Of a stretch of 64,000 nucleotides of DNA, positions 24,637 through 33,874 are shown piece by piece. A program made the translations under genes and the position numbers. Location of the stretch: positions 311,526-375,525 of the forward strand of contig NZ_VTUY01000001.1 in NCBI RefSeq assembly GCF_008364765.1, written 5' to 3'. Each line of letters starts with the position of its first letter. The first letter of the stretch is position 1. Under the pieces are notes generated by a model. The model ran no database searches. It was not told where the DNA came from and saw nothing but the letters and a program-made list of their open reading frames with translations. The DNA comes from Bacillus sp. CH30_1T (GTDB taxonomy: Bacteria > Bacillota > Bacilli > Bacillales > Bacillaceae_B).

Positions 24637-26379
24637 ATGTCATTTCCAGTGAAAAAATTTCTTTCGTATTACAAACCGTATCGCTCGATTTTTCTTATTG
24701 TGTTGTTCTGTGCGTTGATCACGTCTTCCCTGACCCTCGTTTTTCCTTTGCTTGTTCGTTATGTGACGAAGGATGTCCTGGGAGGTAGTCTTTCCATGGC
24801 TTTTGTGGATGTCCTTTGGGTCGGCGTTATGATGATTTTACTCGTGATTGCCCAAAATATCGGCAATTATATTGTGGATTACAAGGGACATGAGATCGGG
24901 GCACGAATGGAAAACGATATGAGAGGTGAATTATTCGCTCACCTGCAAAAGCTGTCTTTCAGCTTTTATGATAAAGAGAAAACGGGCCGGTTGATGACCC
25001 GTGTGACGAATGATCTCTTAATGGTATCGGAACTTTATCATCACGGACCGGAAGATTATGTGAAGTATTTGGTTCGTTTTATTGGAGCGTTTGTGATTCT
25101 GTTCTGGATCAATGCTCCTCTTACCCTTACCGTTTTCTGTTTCTTTCCTGTCCTCGGTTTCTTTTCGCTATATTTCAATAAGAGGCTGAACCGGTCGTTG
25201 ACGGATAACAAAGAGCGGATCGGCGATATCAATGCCCAGGTGGAAGATTCCTTATCCGGCATCCGCGTCGTTCAGTCATTTGCCAATGAATCACTTGAAA
25301 TCAGCAAATTCAACCGGGAGAATCAACGATTTCTTGAGAGCCGGAAGGGAACCTATCAAGCAGAAGCTTACTTCTATAACGGGACGGAAGCATTCATTCA
25401 ACTGATTACGATCACCATCGTCATCTTCGGGTCCATTCAGATTGTGGATGCGTCCCTTGACCTGCCTGATTTGATTACCTTTCTGCTGTATATCGGCTTT
25501 ATGATAGAACCGATCCAGAGGCTCACTCACATGAGTACTCAATTCCAGGAGGGGATTACAGGGTTTCAGCGATTCATGGAAATCATGAACACCAAACCGG
25601 TCATCGAGAATGAGCCTGCAGCAAAGTCTCTCTCAAACGTGAAGGGACACATTTTATTGAAAAACATATCATTTCATTACGACTCGTCCTTAGAGCCGGT
25701 ATTCAAAGATTTATCTCTTGAGATCCTTCCAGGGGAATTCGTAGCACTCGTTGGAACATCCGGAGCCGGCAAGACAACCCTTTGCTCCCTGATCCCCCGC
25801 TTTTATGATGTCACGGCTGGCGGGATCTATGTAGATGGTGAAAATGTGAAAGATCTGGACTTAAATTTTCTCAGAAGCAACATCGGGATCGTGCAGCAGG
25901 ATGTGTACCTTTTTTCAGGAACCGTCATGGATAACATCCGGTACGGGCATCCGGGAGCGACAGACGAAGAGGTGATGGTGGCTGCTCAGCATGCCAACGC
26001 CCACGAATTCATTACGCGTTTGCCACAAGGGTATCATTCCGAAATCGGCCAGCGCGGCATTCGATTATCAGGCGGTCAGAAGCAGCGGCTCAGTATCGCC
26101 CGTTTCTTCTTGAAGAACCCGCCCATCCTCATTCTCGATGAAGCCACAAGCGCCCTGGATAATGAAAGTGAAAGCATCGTCAAGAAATCCTTGGAGTTAC
26201 TGGCAAGGGGAAGAACGACGCTCGTGATCGCCCATCGTTTATCGACCATCCGGAACGCCGAAAGAATTGTGGTTTTGTCAGATGGAAAGATTGTTGAGGA
26301 AGGGACCCATGAAGCATTACTCGAACAAGAAGGTCCTTATTCCAGGCTGTATTCGAAGCAGTTTGAGATTCCAGTATAA
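24637..26379 (+). CDS. ABC exporter, fused membrane and ATPase domains
   Basis: Protein of 580 residues. Six membrane helices lie in residues 1-310 (ABC_membrane), and the ATPase follows: Walker A VGTSGAGKTTLCSL near 375, Q-loop IGIVQQDVYLF, signature RLSGGQKQRLSIARF, Walker B ILILDEATSALD, and H-loop IAHRLST. It is a half-size exporter that works as a dimer. BmrA, Sav1866 and lipid A flippase relatives expel drugs or lipids. The preceding leader peptide and hairpin favour a drug-related role. Confidence 0.9.
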   Translation: MSFPVKKFLSYYKPYRSIFLIVLFCALITSSLTLVFPLLVRYVTKDVLGGSLSMAFVDVLWVGVMMILLVIAQNIGNYIVDYKGHEIGARMENDMRGELFAHLQKLSFSFYDKEKTGRLMTRVTNDLLMVSELYHHGPEDYVKYLVRFIGAFVILFWINAPLTLTVFCFFPVLGFFSLYFNKRLNRSLTDNKERIGDINAQVEDSLSGIRVVQSFANESLEISKFNRENQRFLESRKGTYQAEAYFYNGTEAFIQLITITIVIFGSIQIVDASLDLPDLITFLLYIGFMIEPIQRLTHMSTQFQEGITGFQRFMEIMNTKPVIENEPAAKSLSNVKGHILLKNISFHYDSSLEPVFKDLSLEILPGEFVALVGTSGAGKTTLCSLIPRFYDVTAGGIYVDGENVKDLDLNFLRSNIGIVQQDVYLFSGTVMDNIRYGHPGATDEEVMVAAQHANAHEFITRLPQGYHSEIGQRGIRLSGGQKQRLSIARFFLKNPPILILDEATSALDNESESIVKKSLELLARGRTTLVIAHRLSTIRNAERIVVLSDGKIVEEGTHEALLEQEGPYSRLYSKQFEIPV

Positions 26380-26385
26380 TGAAAA

Positions 26386-26420
26386 AGGGCTCTCCTACCG
26401 TGATGGTGGGAGAGCCTTTC
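26386..26420. terminator. Terminator after the exporter gene
   Basis: GGCTCTCCTACC-GTGA-TGGTGGGAGAGCC is a near-perfect stem a few bases after the exporter stop. Confidence 0.75.
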
Positions 26421-26487
26421 AGATCAACTTACCTTACCTCCGCCGAAAACACATACTTCCTTTTTTACAATAGAGGCATTAGGAGTG

Positions 26488-27198
26488 TCACCCATTCATC
26501 CTCTCCCGCTTCATAATCATCCCCATCGGAACATACGTAAAGAAAAACACGACAAGTGCCGCGATTTCCAGATTGAGATAATACATAATACCCGATCCGA
26601 AAAAAGACAGGATCGTTTTGGATTCCGTCGGATTGGCTAGGTAGAAGAAATTCGTGTCGAGAAGAAGGTTAAGAAAGAAAATCGGCAGGGCAAGAAGATT
26701 GACCATGAGAAAACCGGTCCATACAGCTTTTCTTGGCACCCGGTATCCCTCATACACGATGAAATAAAGGACGGACCACGCAATGGCTGCATGATGGAGA
26801 AAGTATTTAAGAAAGCGAAAATGAGGAAATTGATAAGCCATTTCAGGTGTTACCATGCTTAAGACCGGAGGAAGAAATCCGATAAAGAAAAGCAGATAGA
26901 ATGCCTTCTGATTCGGCTTCAGGAATAGATAAACTGCGATAAAGGTACTGACAGAACAGAGCTGCAGAGGAAGATCCCCCACCTCCCACGTCCCTGTTGC
27001 CACAAGCCAGATATGCCACGATACTTCTGACAGAACCAACATCCAGAATAACGTCCCCTTCATGAATGACTGATACTTCTTGAGGAAACGTCTAAAGTAA
27101 ACTAACATAAACGATATAGCCACAAACATCAAAAGTACAGCAATATGCGGAACAGAAAACAATTCGAACGTACGCATCTCTGTCACCGAAAACATCAT
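26488..27198 (-). CDS. TIGR02206/YwaF family membrane protein
   Basis: Protein of about 236 residues with seven hydrophobic helices. The features LPLQLCSVSTFIAVYLF, FFIGFLPPVLSMVTPE and LHHAAIAWSVLYFI match the TIGR02206 family to which B. subtilis YwaF belongs. The function is unknown. ATG 27198 or the adjacent ATG 27195 is preferred because AGGGGTGG lies just upstream; the open frame reaches 27231. Confidence 0.78.
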   Translation of the reverse strand: MMFSVTEMRTFELFSVPHIAVLLMFVAISFMLVYFRRFLKKYQSFMKGTLFWMLVLSEVSWHIWLVATGTWEVGDLPLQLCSVSTFIAVYLFLKPNQKAFYLLFFIGFLPPVLSMVTPEMAYQFPHFRFLKYFLHHAAIAWSVLYFIVYEGYRVPRKAVWTGFLMVNLLALPIFFLNLLLDTNFFYLANPTESKTILSFFGSGIMYYLNLEIAALVVFFFTYVPMGMIMKRERMNG

Positions 27199-27324
27199 GC
27201 CACCCCTATTCCTTTTGAAAGTGGTTATCATGAATAGTCTATTCGGCTTAGATGGGGGTTAAGACTCCGATTTCATCATTGAATTTGTCCCCGGGACCTT
27301 TAATCCAGGGGACAAAACAAATTG

Positions 27325-28158
27325 CTACATCGTGAACGGTGGAATGTAACGTCCATCCACATCCGTGAACTCATACTCCTTCGCCAGCTCCCCTGCTTTT
27401 AATACTTGTCCCGTCTTCTCCAGCACCCCTGGATCCATCGACAGCGCCGTGATGGCACGTCCAACATAATAAGGGGTCTCGGATTTCCTTAATTCTTCAG
27501 ATTCCTGCCAGTGTGCCTCGTCCACTCCCATATGCTCGAGTACAAGCTCCGTCCTCATAAATCCAGGTGAAACGGCAAGGACCGCGATATTATCTCCTTT
27601 TAGTTCTTCTGAAAGTCCGTACGCCATACGAACCAGTGCATTCTTCGCCAGATCGTAATAGAACTGTCCCGTGTACTTGCCATCATCCCAAAAGGTGGTG
27701 TGAATGATGAGGGCTTCTTTATTCTCGCGAAGCAACGGGATAGCAAAGTGATTCGTCGCCAGCTGAGCCCTCACCCCTGCAGTGAACATCGTATCCCAAT
27801 TGGCGAGTGGCAGTTCCCAGAACGCCCCCGGATTCACTCCGATATCATGGGCTCCCCATACATTATTGATCAGAATATCCAGCCTACCTTGTTCTTCTCG
27901 GATTTGCTTGATGGCCGCTTCTGTTTCTGAATCAATCGTATGATCACAACGAACCGCAATCCCCTTCCCACCAGCCTCTTCTATTTCCGAGACTGTGTCA
28001 CCAATCGTTCCAGGAAAGTTTTGCGTGGAATTCCCTTTTGTGCTGCGTCCCGTGACATATACAGTCGCTCCGGCTTTTCCCAATTCAACGGCAATCGCGC
28101 GTCCTGCTCCCCTGCTTCCTCCCGTAACAAGTGCAACCTTACCAGTCAGTGATTTCAT
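27325..28158 (-). CDS. SDR family oxidoreductase
   Basis: Protein of 277 residues from ATG 28158 (AAAGGA upstream). The Rossmann motif is TGGSRGAGRAIA near residue 13, NNVWGAHDIG stands in the NNAG position, and the active-site region shows FYYDLAKNAL as the Y-x-x-x-K pair, with SPGFMRTE after it. It is an NAD(P)-dependent dehydrogenase or reductase of unknown substrate. It diverges from a WYL-type regulator gene 113 bases away, which may control it. Confidence 0.85.
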   Translation of the reverse strand: MKSLTGKVALVTGGSRGAGRAIAVELGKAGATVYVTGRSTKGNSTQNFPGTIGDTVSEIEEAGGKGIAVRCDHTIDSETEAAIKQIREEQGRLDILINNVWGAHDIGVNPGAFWELPLANWDTMFTAGVRAQLATNHFAIPLLRENKEALIIHTTFWDDGKYTGQFYYDLAKNALVRMAYGLSEELKGDNIAVLAVSPGFMRTELVLEHMGVDEAHWQESEELRKSETPYYVGRAITALSMDPGVLEKTGQVLKAGELAKEYEFTDVDGRYIPPFTM

Positions 28159-28271
28159 ATATCCCATTCCTTTCATCTTGTCAGATACGTTCATTATACG
28201 ATCCTATTCTTGACATCAACTGTCATATTTAATTTAATAAAACTAATCTATTCAGGAAAAAGGTGAAAAAG

Positions 28272-29252
28272 ATGAGAGGCGACCGACTCGTATCCATCCT
28301 ATTATTATTACAAACACATGGCCAAATGACTGCAAAAGAACTGGCAGAGAGAATGGAAGTTTCCGAACGGACAATTTACAGAGACATGGACGCACTAAGC
28401 GGAACAGGGATCCCCGTGGTGGCAGAACGCGGAAAAAACGGAGGCTGGTCCTTACTCGATGACTATCAGACGGATCTGACCGGCTTGAAAGAATCAGAAA
28501 TCCGCGCAATATTCGTGTCACCGTCGGCCCACCTCCTCGACGATCTCGGCTTGACGCGTACGTCCGAGGAAGCCAGAAACAAACTTATCGCCTCCCTTCC
28601 ATCTATCTACCGTGAAAACGCGAAAGACGTTTGGAACCGGATCCACATCGACACAAGCTCATGGCGAAAGCAAAAAGAAAATACCGCCTCCTTTGAAGTA
28701 ATTAAAGAGACCATCTGGAAGGAACACAAACTGAGGATCACCTATCAACGGGCTGACGGAAATACGGACGATCACACCGTGTCACCACTTGGTCTGGTTG
28801 CTAAGGGAGATCTCTGGTACTTGATCGCCTCAAAAGAAAATGGAGACATCCGGAATTACAGGGCTTCCCGGATCCAATCTGCCGTTCCTTTAGGGGAAAC
28901 ATTTGAACGACCAAAAAACTTTAACCTGGCTCAATACTGGAATTCTTCAACCAAGACCTTTATAAAAAAATTGCCTTCGTACGAAGTGAAGGTGGAAGTC
29001 ACCCCCACCACCCTATCGAGGCTGACATTCTCAGGCCGTTTTGCACGAGTACTTGAAATAGGAGAAAGGAGGAATATGGAATGGATTCCCGTTACCCTCT
29101 CATTTGATACAGAAGAAGAAGCAAAGGGGTATCTGCTCGGTTTTGCCGATCAAGTGAAAGTCATAGAACCGAAGGAACTTCACCAAAAGATTCTTGAAAT
29201 GGCAGAAGCAACAGTTGGTTTCTATAGACAGGAAAAACAAGGAATATATTGA
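28272..29252 (+). CDS. YafY-type regulator: HTH_11 plus WYL domain
   Basis: Protein of 326 residues from ATG 28272 (AGGTG upstream). The N-terminal winged helix reads QMTAKELAERMEVSERTIYR, followed by GTGIPVVAERGKNGGWSLL. The WYL domain holds PLGLVAKGDLWYLIASKENG near residue 175, and a WCX-type C-terminal extension follows. WYL proteins bind ligands such as nucleic acids or small molecules. The divergent SDR gene is the probable target. Confidence 0.88.
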   Translation: MRGDRLVSILLLLQTHGQMTAKELAERMEVSERTIYRDMDALSGTGIPVVAERGKNGGWSLLDDYQTDLTGLKESEIRAIFVSPSAHLLDDLGLTRTSEEARNKLIASLPSIYRENAKDVWNRIHIDTSSWRKQKENTASFEVIKETIWKEHKLRITYQRADGNTDDHTVSPLGLVAKGDLWYLIASKENGDIRNYRASRIQSAVPLGETFERPKNFNLAQYWNSSTKTFIKKLPSYEVKVEVTPTTLSRLTFSGRFARVLEIGERRNMEWIPVTLSFDTEEEAKGYLLGFADQVKVIEPKELHQKILEMAEATVGFYRQEKQGIY

Positions 29253-29389
29253 GAGATAATGTAGTAATGAATAAATAAATTGTTCTTATAAAATAATATA
29301 AATGCCTTAGAATTCAATTTACAATCAAAGCTTGGTGAAGAACTTTATAGATAGATTATATGGCTTAAATGACATGAGGTGAAAATTAC

Positions 29390-30166
29390 ATGCCACTATT
29401 GGACATCGCTGGGACTAATATACATTATTCAGTTAAAGGGAAAGGGACTCCAATCGTTTTTATCCATCCCCCCACTCTTACTTCCGTTAACTTCGAGTAT
29501 CAAATAGAGGAGTTATCTCGAAGTTTTCAAGTCATCACTTTTGACATTAGGGGTCACGGTCGAAGTCAGTACTCAAACGAACCCATCTCCTATCAGCTGA
29601 TTGTTAGAGATATAATTCAAATTCTAGATCATTTACATATTGAGAAAGCTTTGATATGCGGTTATTCCACAGGAGGTTCTATTGTATTGGAATTTCTACT
29701 GACTTCTTCAAACCGTGCTTTAGGTGGCTGTGTAATAAGTGGAATGTCTGAAGTAAGTGATAAACTCTTAAAGAATAGAATTCGGGTTGCAACCAAACTT
29801 GCGGGGGCTGGATTGGTTTCTGTTTTGGCATGGTCTATATCCAAAGGTAACTCGAATACTCAGGAACTGTTCAAAAAGATGTTCAAAGATGCCAAACAAG
29901 GCGATTCCAGAAACATCGAGCAATATTATGCTTATAGCTTGATCTATAATTGTACCGATCGTCTGAAAAACATCAATCTTCCAACACTATTGATATATGG
30001 AAAAAAGGATAGTCAATTTCACCATTATGCTGAGCTATTACATGAAAAATCACCTGTAAATCAATTGGAATTCATCGAAAAATCGGATCATAGAATTCCC
30101 ACAAAAAAAGCTAGTGAATTAAATTCATTAATCAGTCAATTTGTTAATATTCATGAGAAAAAGTGA
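29390..30166 (+). CDS. Alpha/beta hydrolase
   Basis: Protein of 258 residues. The oxyanion region is FIHPPTLTSVNFEYQ, and FDIRGHGRSQYS, the nucleophile elbow CGYSTGGSIVLE (serine near residue 92), and LIYGKKDSQFHHY plus EKSDHRIP supply the acid and histidine. The substrate is unknown. GAGGTGA precedes the ATG. Base composition is more AT-rich than the neighbours, which may reflect transfer. A long hairpin follows about 100 bases later. Confidence 0.85.
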   Translation: MPLLDIAGTNIHYSVKGKGTPIVFIHPPTLTSVNFEYQIEELSRSFQVITFDIRGHGRSQYSNEPISYQLIVRDIIQILDHLHIEKALICGYSTGGSIVLEFLLTSSNRALGGCVISGMSEVSDKLLKNRIRVATKLAGAGLVSVLAWSISKGNSNTQELFKKMFKDAKQGDSRNIEQYYAYSLIYNCTDRLKNINLPTLLIYGKKDSQFHHYAELLHEKSPVNQLEFIEKSDHRIPTKKASELNSLISQFVNIHEKK

Positions 30167-30252
30167 ATGGATACAAAAGGGCATGGAGTAGTCGAAATGG
30201 CTCGAATAGTCGGGGCCTGACCTCCTTACTAGAGGTTAATCACTATTTTGAA

Positions 30253-30487
30253 TCAATTCCCACACGGAGACACACAACAAACGCCCTGAGTCAGGACGTT
30301 TGTTGTGTGTCTCTTATTAATAAATACATTAACGACCTCTGCCATCTTCTCAGGCTCTTCCATAAGGAAATTCTCAATCTCTCCATTTTTCATTGCCTGT
30401 TCATACATTCACCAGTACTCTTTAAAGGCTTTTGGCTGTTGCCCGACCCACAGTACAGAAGGCCAGGCAACATTATTTTTTATTAAC
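30253..30487 (-). pseudogene. Gene remnant, possibly the C-terminus of an alpha/beta hydrolase
   Basis: A minus-strand frame reads AWPSVLWVGQQPKAFKEYW, TGA at 30409-30411, then MYEQAMKNGEIENFLMEEP and EKMAEVVNVFINK. The end resembles the last helix of alpha/beta hydrolases. No start or upstream part remains, as the VOC gene lies directly before it. The family call is weak, but the coding character across the stop is visible. Confidence 0.4.
30267..30313. terminator. Long hairpin between convergent units
   Basis: GAGACACACAACAAACG (from 30267) pairs fully with CGTTTGTTGTGTGTCTC (to 30313) around a short CCTGAGTCAGGA loop that can also pair. It probably ends the hydrolase transcript. It has about 20 paired bases, unusually many for a simple terminator. 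Confidence 0.65.
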
Positions 30488-30498
30488 CTAAATCCATC

Positions 30499-30894
30499 CT
30501 ACTTCGCATCCTTATCCGGCTGATGAATCCCAAACACATTCCCTTCCGTGTCAACGTAATACCCCTGCCAAGCCATTCCAGGCAGAGCATACTTCGGCAG
30601 GGCAACCTTACCGCCATGTTCAAGAATGAGTTTCTCCGTCTCATCGTAATTCTCCACGCCCATCGTACACGAATATCCGTTCATAGGCTGGTTCGGTTCA
30701 GGAGGAGCACTTTGACGCTGCATCAACGCGCCATTGATCCCCATCTCATTCTCGTCCCCCGTCACAGCCCCGGCATAAGGCATTCCGGCGTATTCACTCC
30801 AGTCCTCGAACTTCCAGCCGAATACCTCTCCGTAGAACTTCTTTGCACGTTCCATATCATCCACATGTACTTCGAAATGTATTAATCTCCCCAT
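30499..30894 (-). CDS. VOC family (glyoxalase-like) protein
   Basis: Protein of 131 residues with the paired beta-alpha-beta-beta-beta modules of the VOC fold. HFEVHVDDMERAKKFYGEVF at the N-terminus and YYVDTEGNVFGIHQPD at the C-terminus carry the usual metal-ligand positions. Members act as glyoxalases, dioxygenases or resistance proteins, and this one cannot be assigned. It is a single gene between the remnant and the fatty-acid operon. Confidence 0.82.
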   Translation of the reverse strand: MGRLIHFEVHVDDMERAKKFYGEVFGWKFEDWSEYAGMPYAGAVTGDENEMGINGALMQRQSAPPEPNQPMNGYSCTMGVENYDETEKLILEHGGKVALPKYALPGMAWQGYYVDTEGNVFGIHQPDKDAK

Positions 30895-31017
30895 TGCTCA
30901 TACCTCCCTGGATTCTATCATTCACTATAATCATTTCGGTACCCCAGGTAGAAACCCTTCTTTTTTTAAATAATATTCCAATAAAACACCCCTATTGAAA
31001 TCAGGGCTATTCCATCT

Positions 31018-32640
31018 TTATGAAGACTTCTCCACCAACAGTTCCTTCAGCTGCTCACGCAGTGCCCTCTTCAGGAATTTACCCACAGATGTTTTCGGGA
31101 TTTCCTCCATAAAGACGATTTCATCAGGAAGCCACCACTTCGCGAATTGCGGGGCAATGAAATCGATCAGCTCTTGTTTGTCGACTCGACCCTTATAGGG
31201 CTCTTTCAACACTACGCAGGCAACCGGGCGTTCCTGCCACTGCTCGTGAGGGACTGCCACGATACTCGCTTCGAACACGGCATCATGTGCCATTAACGCG
31301 TTTTCGAGGTCAACGGATGAAATCCATTCCCCACCGCTCTTGATCAGGTCTTTTGTCCGGTCGACAAGCTTGATGATGCCCTCTTCATCGACGGTCGCAA
31401 CGTCACCCGTGTAGAGCCATCCATCCCTGAACGCATCTTGGGAACGCTCGTCCTTATAATATTCATCTGCAATCCACGGGCCACGGAGCAGAATTTCACC
31501 CATTTCCTCACCGTCCCATTTTACTTCTCCATTGATTCCCATCACTTTCATTTCGAGTCCTGGTACAATGAGCCCTTGCTTTGAACGGATATCGAGGATT
31601 TTCTCTTCATCAAGATCGGTCTGGTAGCTCTTAAGTCGCGAAACCACTGCAAGGGGAGCGGTCTCTGTCATGCCGTATGCATGCAGGAAGGGAATGTTGT
31701 ACTTCGTTTCAAACGCTTTGATCATTCCCCTCGGCGCTGCTGATCCTCCACATACGATGGATCGTAGTGAAGAAGTCATGTAGTCCCCATTTTCGAGTTC
31801 ATTCAGAAGCCCTAGCCAAATCGTTGGGACTCCGGCGGTGAAGGTGACCTCTTCCCCTTCAATCAGTTCAGCCAAGAGCTTCGGGGTAAAAAGCGGACCA
31901 GGCAAGACTTGAGTCGAGCCGAACCAGGTTGCAGCGAAAGGCAATCCCCATGCATTCGCATGGAACATGGGCACAACCGGCATGACAACATCCCTTTCCG
32001 ACAAGGCCGCCGTATCTGCCAATCCGAAAGCATAGCTGTGCAGGACAATCCCCCTGTGGGAATAAACGACACCCTTGGGTCGACCCGTGGTGGCAGATGT
32101 GTAGCACATTCCGGCAGGTTCATTTTCATCGATATCCTTTACGAAATCGAAATTCGGACTGGCTTCACGCAACAGTTCTTCATAGGAGTAGACGGGTTCC
32201 AGTGTCGTTTCCGGAAGCTCATCTTTGTCGGTCATGATGATATAGGCTTCTACTGTTTTGAAATCATCCTTGCATTTCTCAATGAGGGGCAGTAAATCTT
32301 CATCTACTAATAACACTTTGTCTTCCGCATGATTAACAATATAAGAAACATGCTCAGAAGACAGGCGGATATTGATCGTGTGGATAACCGCTCCCATTCC
32401 TGGTGCGGCAAAGTACGCCTCGAGGTGGCGATGATGATTCCACGCAAATGTTCCGACTCTGTCTCCTTTTCCTACACCCAGTTTCTCAAGGGCACTCGAT
32501 AGCATCCGTGTACGTTCACCGATTTCCTTATACGTCAAACGATGAATCCCGGAAAGTGTCCGTGAAACAACCTGCTTTTTCGGAAAAAACTTTTCTGCTC
32601 TCTCCAAGAGAGAACCTACTGTTAATGGAACATTCATCAT
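31018..32640 (-). CDS. Medium/long-chain acyl-CoA ligase
   Basis: Protein of 540 residues of the ANL superfamily. The AMP-binding P-loop reads [18 protein letters not shown] near residue 180, where the usual T-S-G-T-T is [35 protein letters not shown], the hinge [16 protein letters not shown] and the C-terminal lysine [11 protein letters not shown] are all present. It activates a fatty acid to its CoA thioester. It is the last gene of the leftward sigma-54 operon, 25 bases after the CoA transferase gene. Confidence 0.9.
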   Translation of the reverse strand: MMNVPLTVGSLLERAEKFFPKKQVVSRTLSGIHRLTYKEIGERTRMLSSALEKLGVGKGDRVGTFAWNHHRHLEAYFAAPGMGAVIHTINIRLSSEHVSYIVNHAEDKVLLVDEDLLPLIEKCKDDFKTVEAYIIMTDKDELPETTLEPVYSYEELLREASPNFDFVKDIDENEPAGMCYTSATTGRPKGVVYSHRGIVLHSYAFGLADTAALSERDVVMPVVPMFHANAWGLPFAATWFGSTQVLPGPLFTPKLLAELIEGEEVTFTAGVPTIWLGLLNELENGDYMTSSLRSIVCGGSAAPRGMIKAFETKYNIPFLHAYGMTETAPLAVVSRLKSYQTDLDEEKILDIRSKQGLIVPGLEMKVMGINGEVKWDGEEMGEILLRGPWIADEYYKDERSQDAFRDGWLYTGDVATVDEEGIIKLVDRTKDLIKSGGEWISSVDLENALMAHDAVFEASIVAVPHEQWQERPVACVVLKEPYKGRVDKQELIDFIAPQFAKWWLPDEIVFMEEIPKTSVGKFLKRALREQLKELLVEKSS

Positions 32641-32665
32641 ACCAACATTTCCCCTTCCGCTTCTC

Positions 32666-33781
32666 TTAATCTATTACACCTTTCTTCTCCCAATCCAGTA
32701 TCTGATCATCCGTGGCTTTAAGCCAGTCTCGCAGAACCTCTTTAGTCTGTTCCCCTTTTTCCGGTGGTGGTTTGGCAGCCCCTCGATTATAATCTCCGTA
32801 CATGTTCACTTGCCCTTCACCTGTAATTAATCCCTTTTCTTTAAAAACAGGGTATTCAACAAGCTGATCCGCCTCCAGAACCGGGGTAAGACAGCAGTCC
32901 ACTTCCTGGCCAAATACAGACCACTCCAATCGTGTTTTGCTTCTAAACAACTCGACCAGCTTACAGTAAACAGGATTTTCCGATTCAGGCTTCGAGTAGT
33001 GGGCTGACAGCCAGTCCTCCCTGCCAAGAGCCTGACAAAAGTTTCGCCAAAATTTAGGCTCCAGTGCAGCGAGGCTGACAAATCCCTTATCCTTCGTTTC
33101 ATAAAGACCGTATGAAATCACGGTACCGTTTAAGACCTGAACACCACTCTGGTATCCTGTTTCCTTTTCAATCAAGACATGATTGGTCATCAAGGTAGCC
33201 ATGCTCTCTGCAAGGGAAATGCAGTGATAGCTTCCTTCCCCTGATATCCCTCTGGACACAAGCCCGGCCAGGATCCGTTCGCTTGCCGATAGACCGCCGA
33301 TATAGTCGGCAAATGTATGGCTCGGATGAACCGGCCTTCCACTCTTGTCCTTCAGCTGTGCAAGGGCCCCGCTCACACTCATATAATTCAAATCATGACT
33401 TCCGAGGTGAGACATCCTCCCCCTGTTCCCATAGCCTGTGATGGAGCAGTAGACTATGGCAGGATTGATGCTGCTGACCTCTTTGTAACTGAGAGCAAGC
33501 TTTTCCATTACACCGGGCCGGAAACTTTCAATGAGAACATCAGCTTGTCTGACCAAATCAAGAGCAATCTTTCTCCCTTCTTCCAGTTTTAGATTCAAGA
33601 CGATGCTTTTTTTGCCACGGTTATGAGCGTTGAACACCAAGCCGTTTCCATTTTGTCTTGCCGGATCTCCTTCCGGGGATTCTACCTTGATCACTTCTGC
33701 TCCAAGCTCCGAAAGCCGTAAAGTGGTAAAAGGGCCCGGTATATAGTTGGTAAAGTCGATCACTTGAATGCCCTTCAGCAT
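32666..33781 (-). CDS. CaiB/BaiF family (class III) CoA transferase
   Basis: Protein of 371 residues from ATG 33781 (AGGAGGT is 13 bases upstream; a GTG at 33796 is possible). VIDFTNYIPGPFTTLRLSELG, EVIKVESPEGDPAR, the aspartate in GSHDLNYMSVSG and TFADYIGGLSA mark class III CoA transferases, which also include alpha-methylacyl-CoA racemase. It either moves CoA between acids or racemises a 2-methyl branched acyl-CoA before beta-oxidation. It sits between the thiolase and the last ligase of the operon, with a 93-base gap upstream. Confidence 0.88.
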   Translation of the reverse strand: MLKGIQVIDFTNYIPGPFTTLRLSELGAEVIKVESPEGDPARQNGNGLVFNAHNRGKKSIVLNLKLEEGRKIALDLVRQADVLIESFRPGVMEKLALSYKEVSSINPAIVYCSITGYGNRGRMSHLGSHDLNYMSVSGALAQLKDKSGRPVHPSHTFADYIGGLSASERILAGLVSRGISGEGSYHCISLAESMATLMTNHVLIEKETGYQSGVQVLNGTVISYGLYETKDKGFVSLAALEPKFWRNFCQALGREDWLSAHYSKPESENPVYCKLVELFRSKTRLEWSVFGQEVDCCLTPVLEADQLVEYPVFKEKGLITGEGQVNMYGDYNRGAAKPPPEKGEQTKEVLRDWLKATDDQILDWEKKGVID

Positions 33782-33874
33782 AGTGGGACATCGCACCTCC
33801 TCGTAAACGTTTGGACCTGTTTATTTGTGTCCGGAACAGGATTTTCATATGAATCATTTTCATAAGCAACCTGT

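Noticed and set aside
30163..30486. 107-codon plus-strand frame after the alpha/beta hydrolase
   Set aside because: It crosses a long terminator hairpin and is antisense to a coding-like remnant; there is no binding site.
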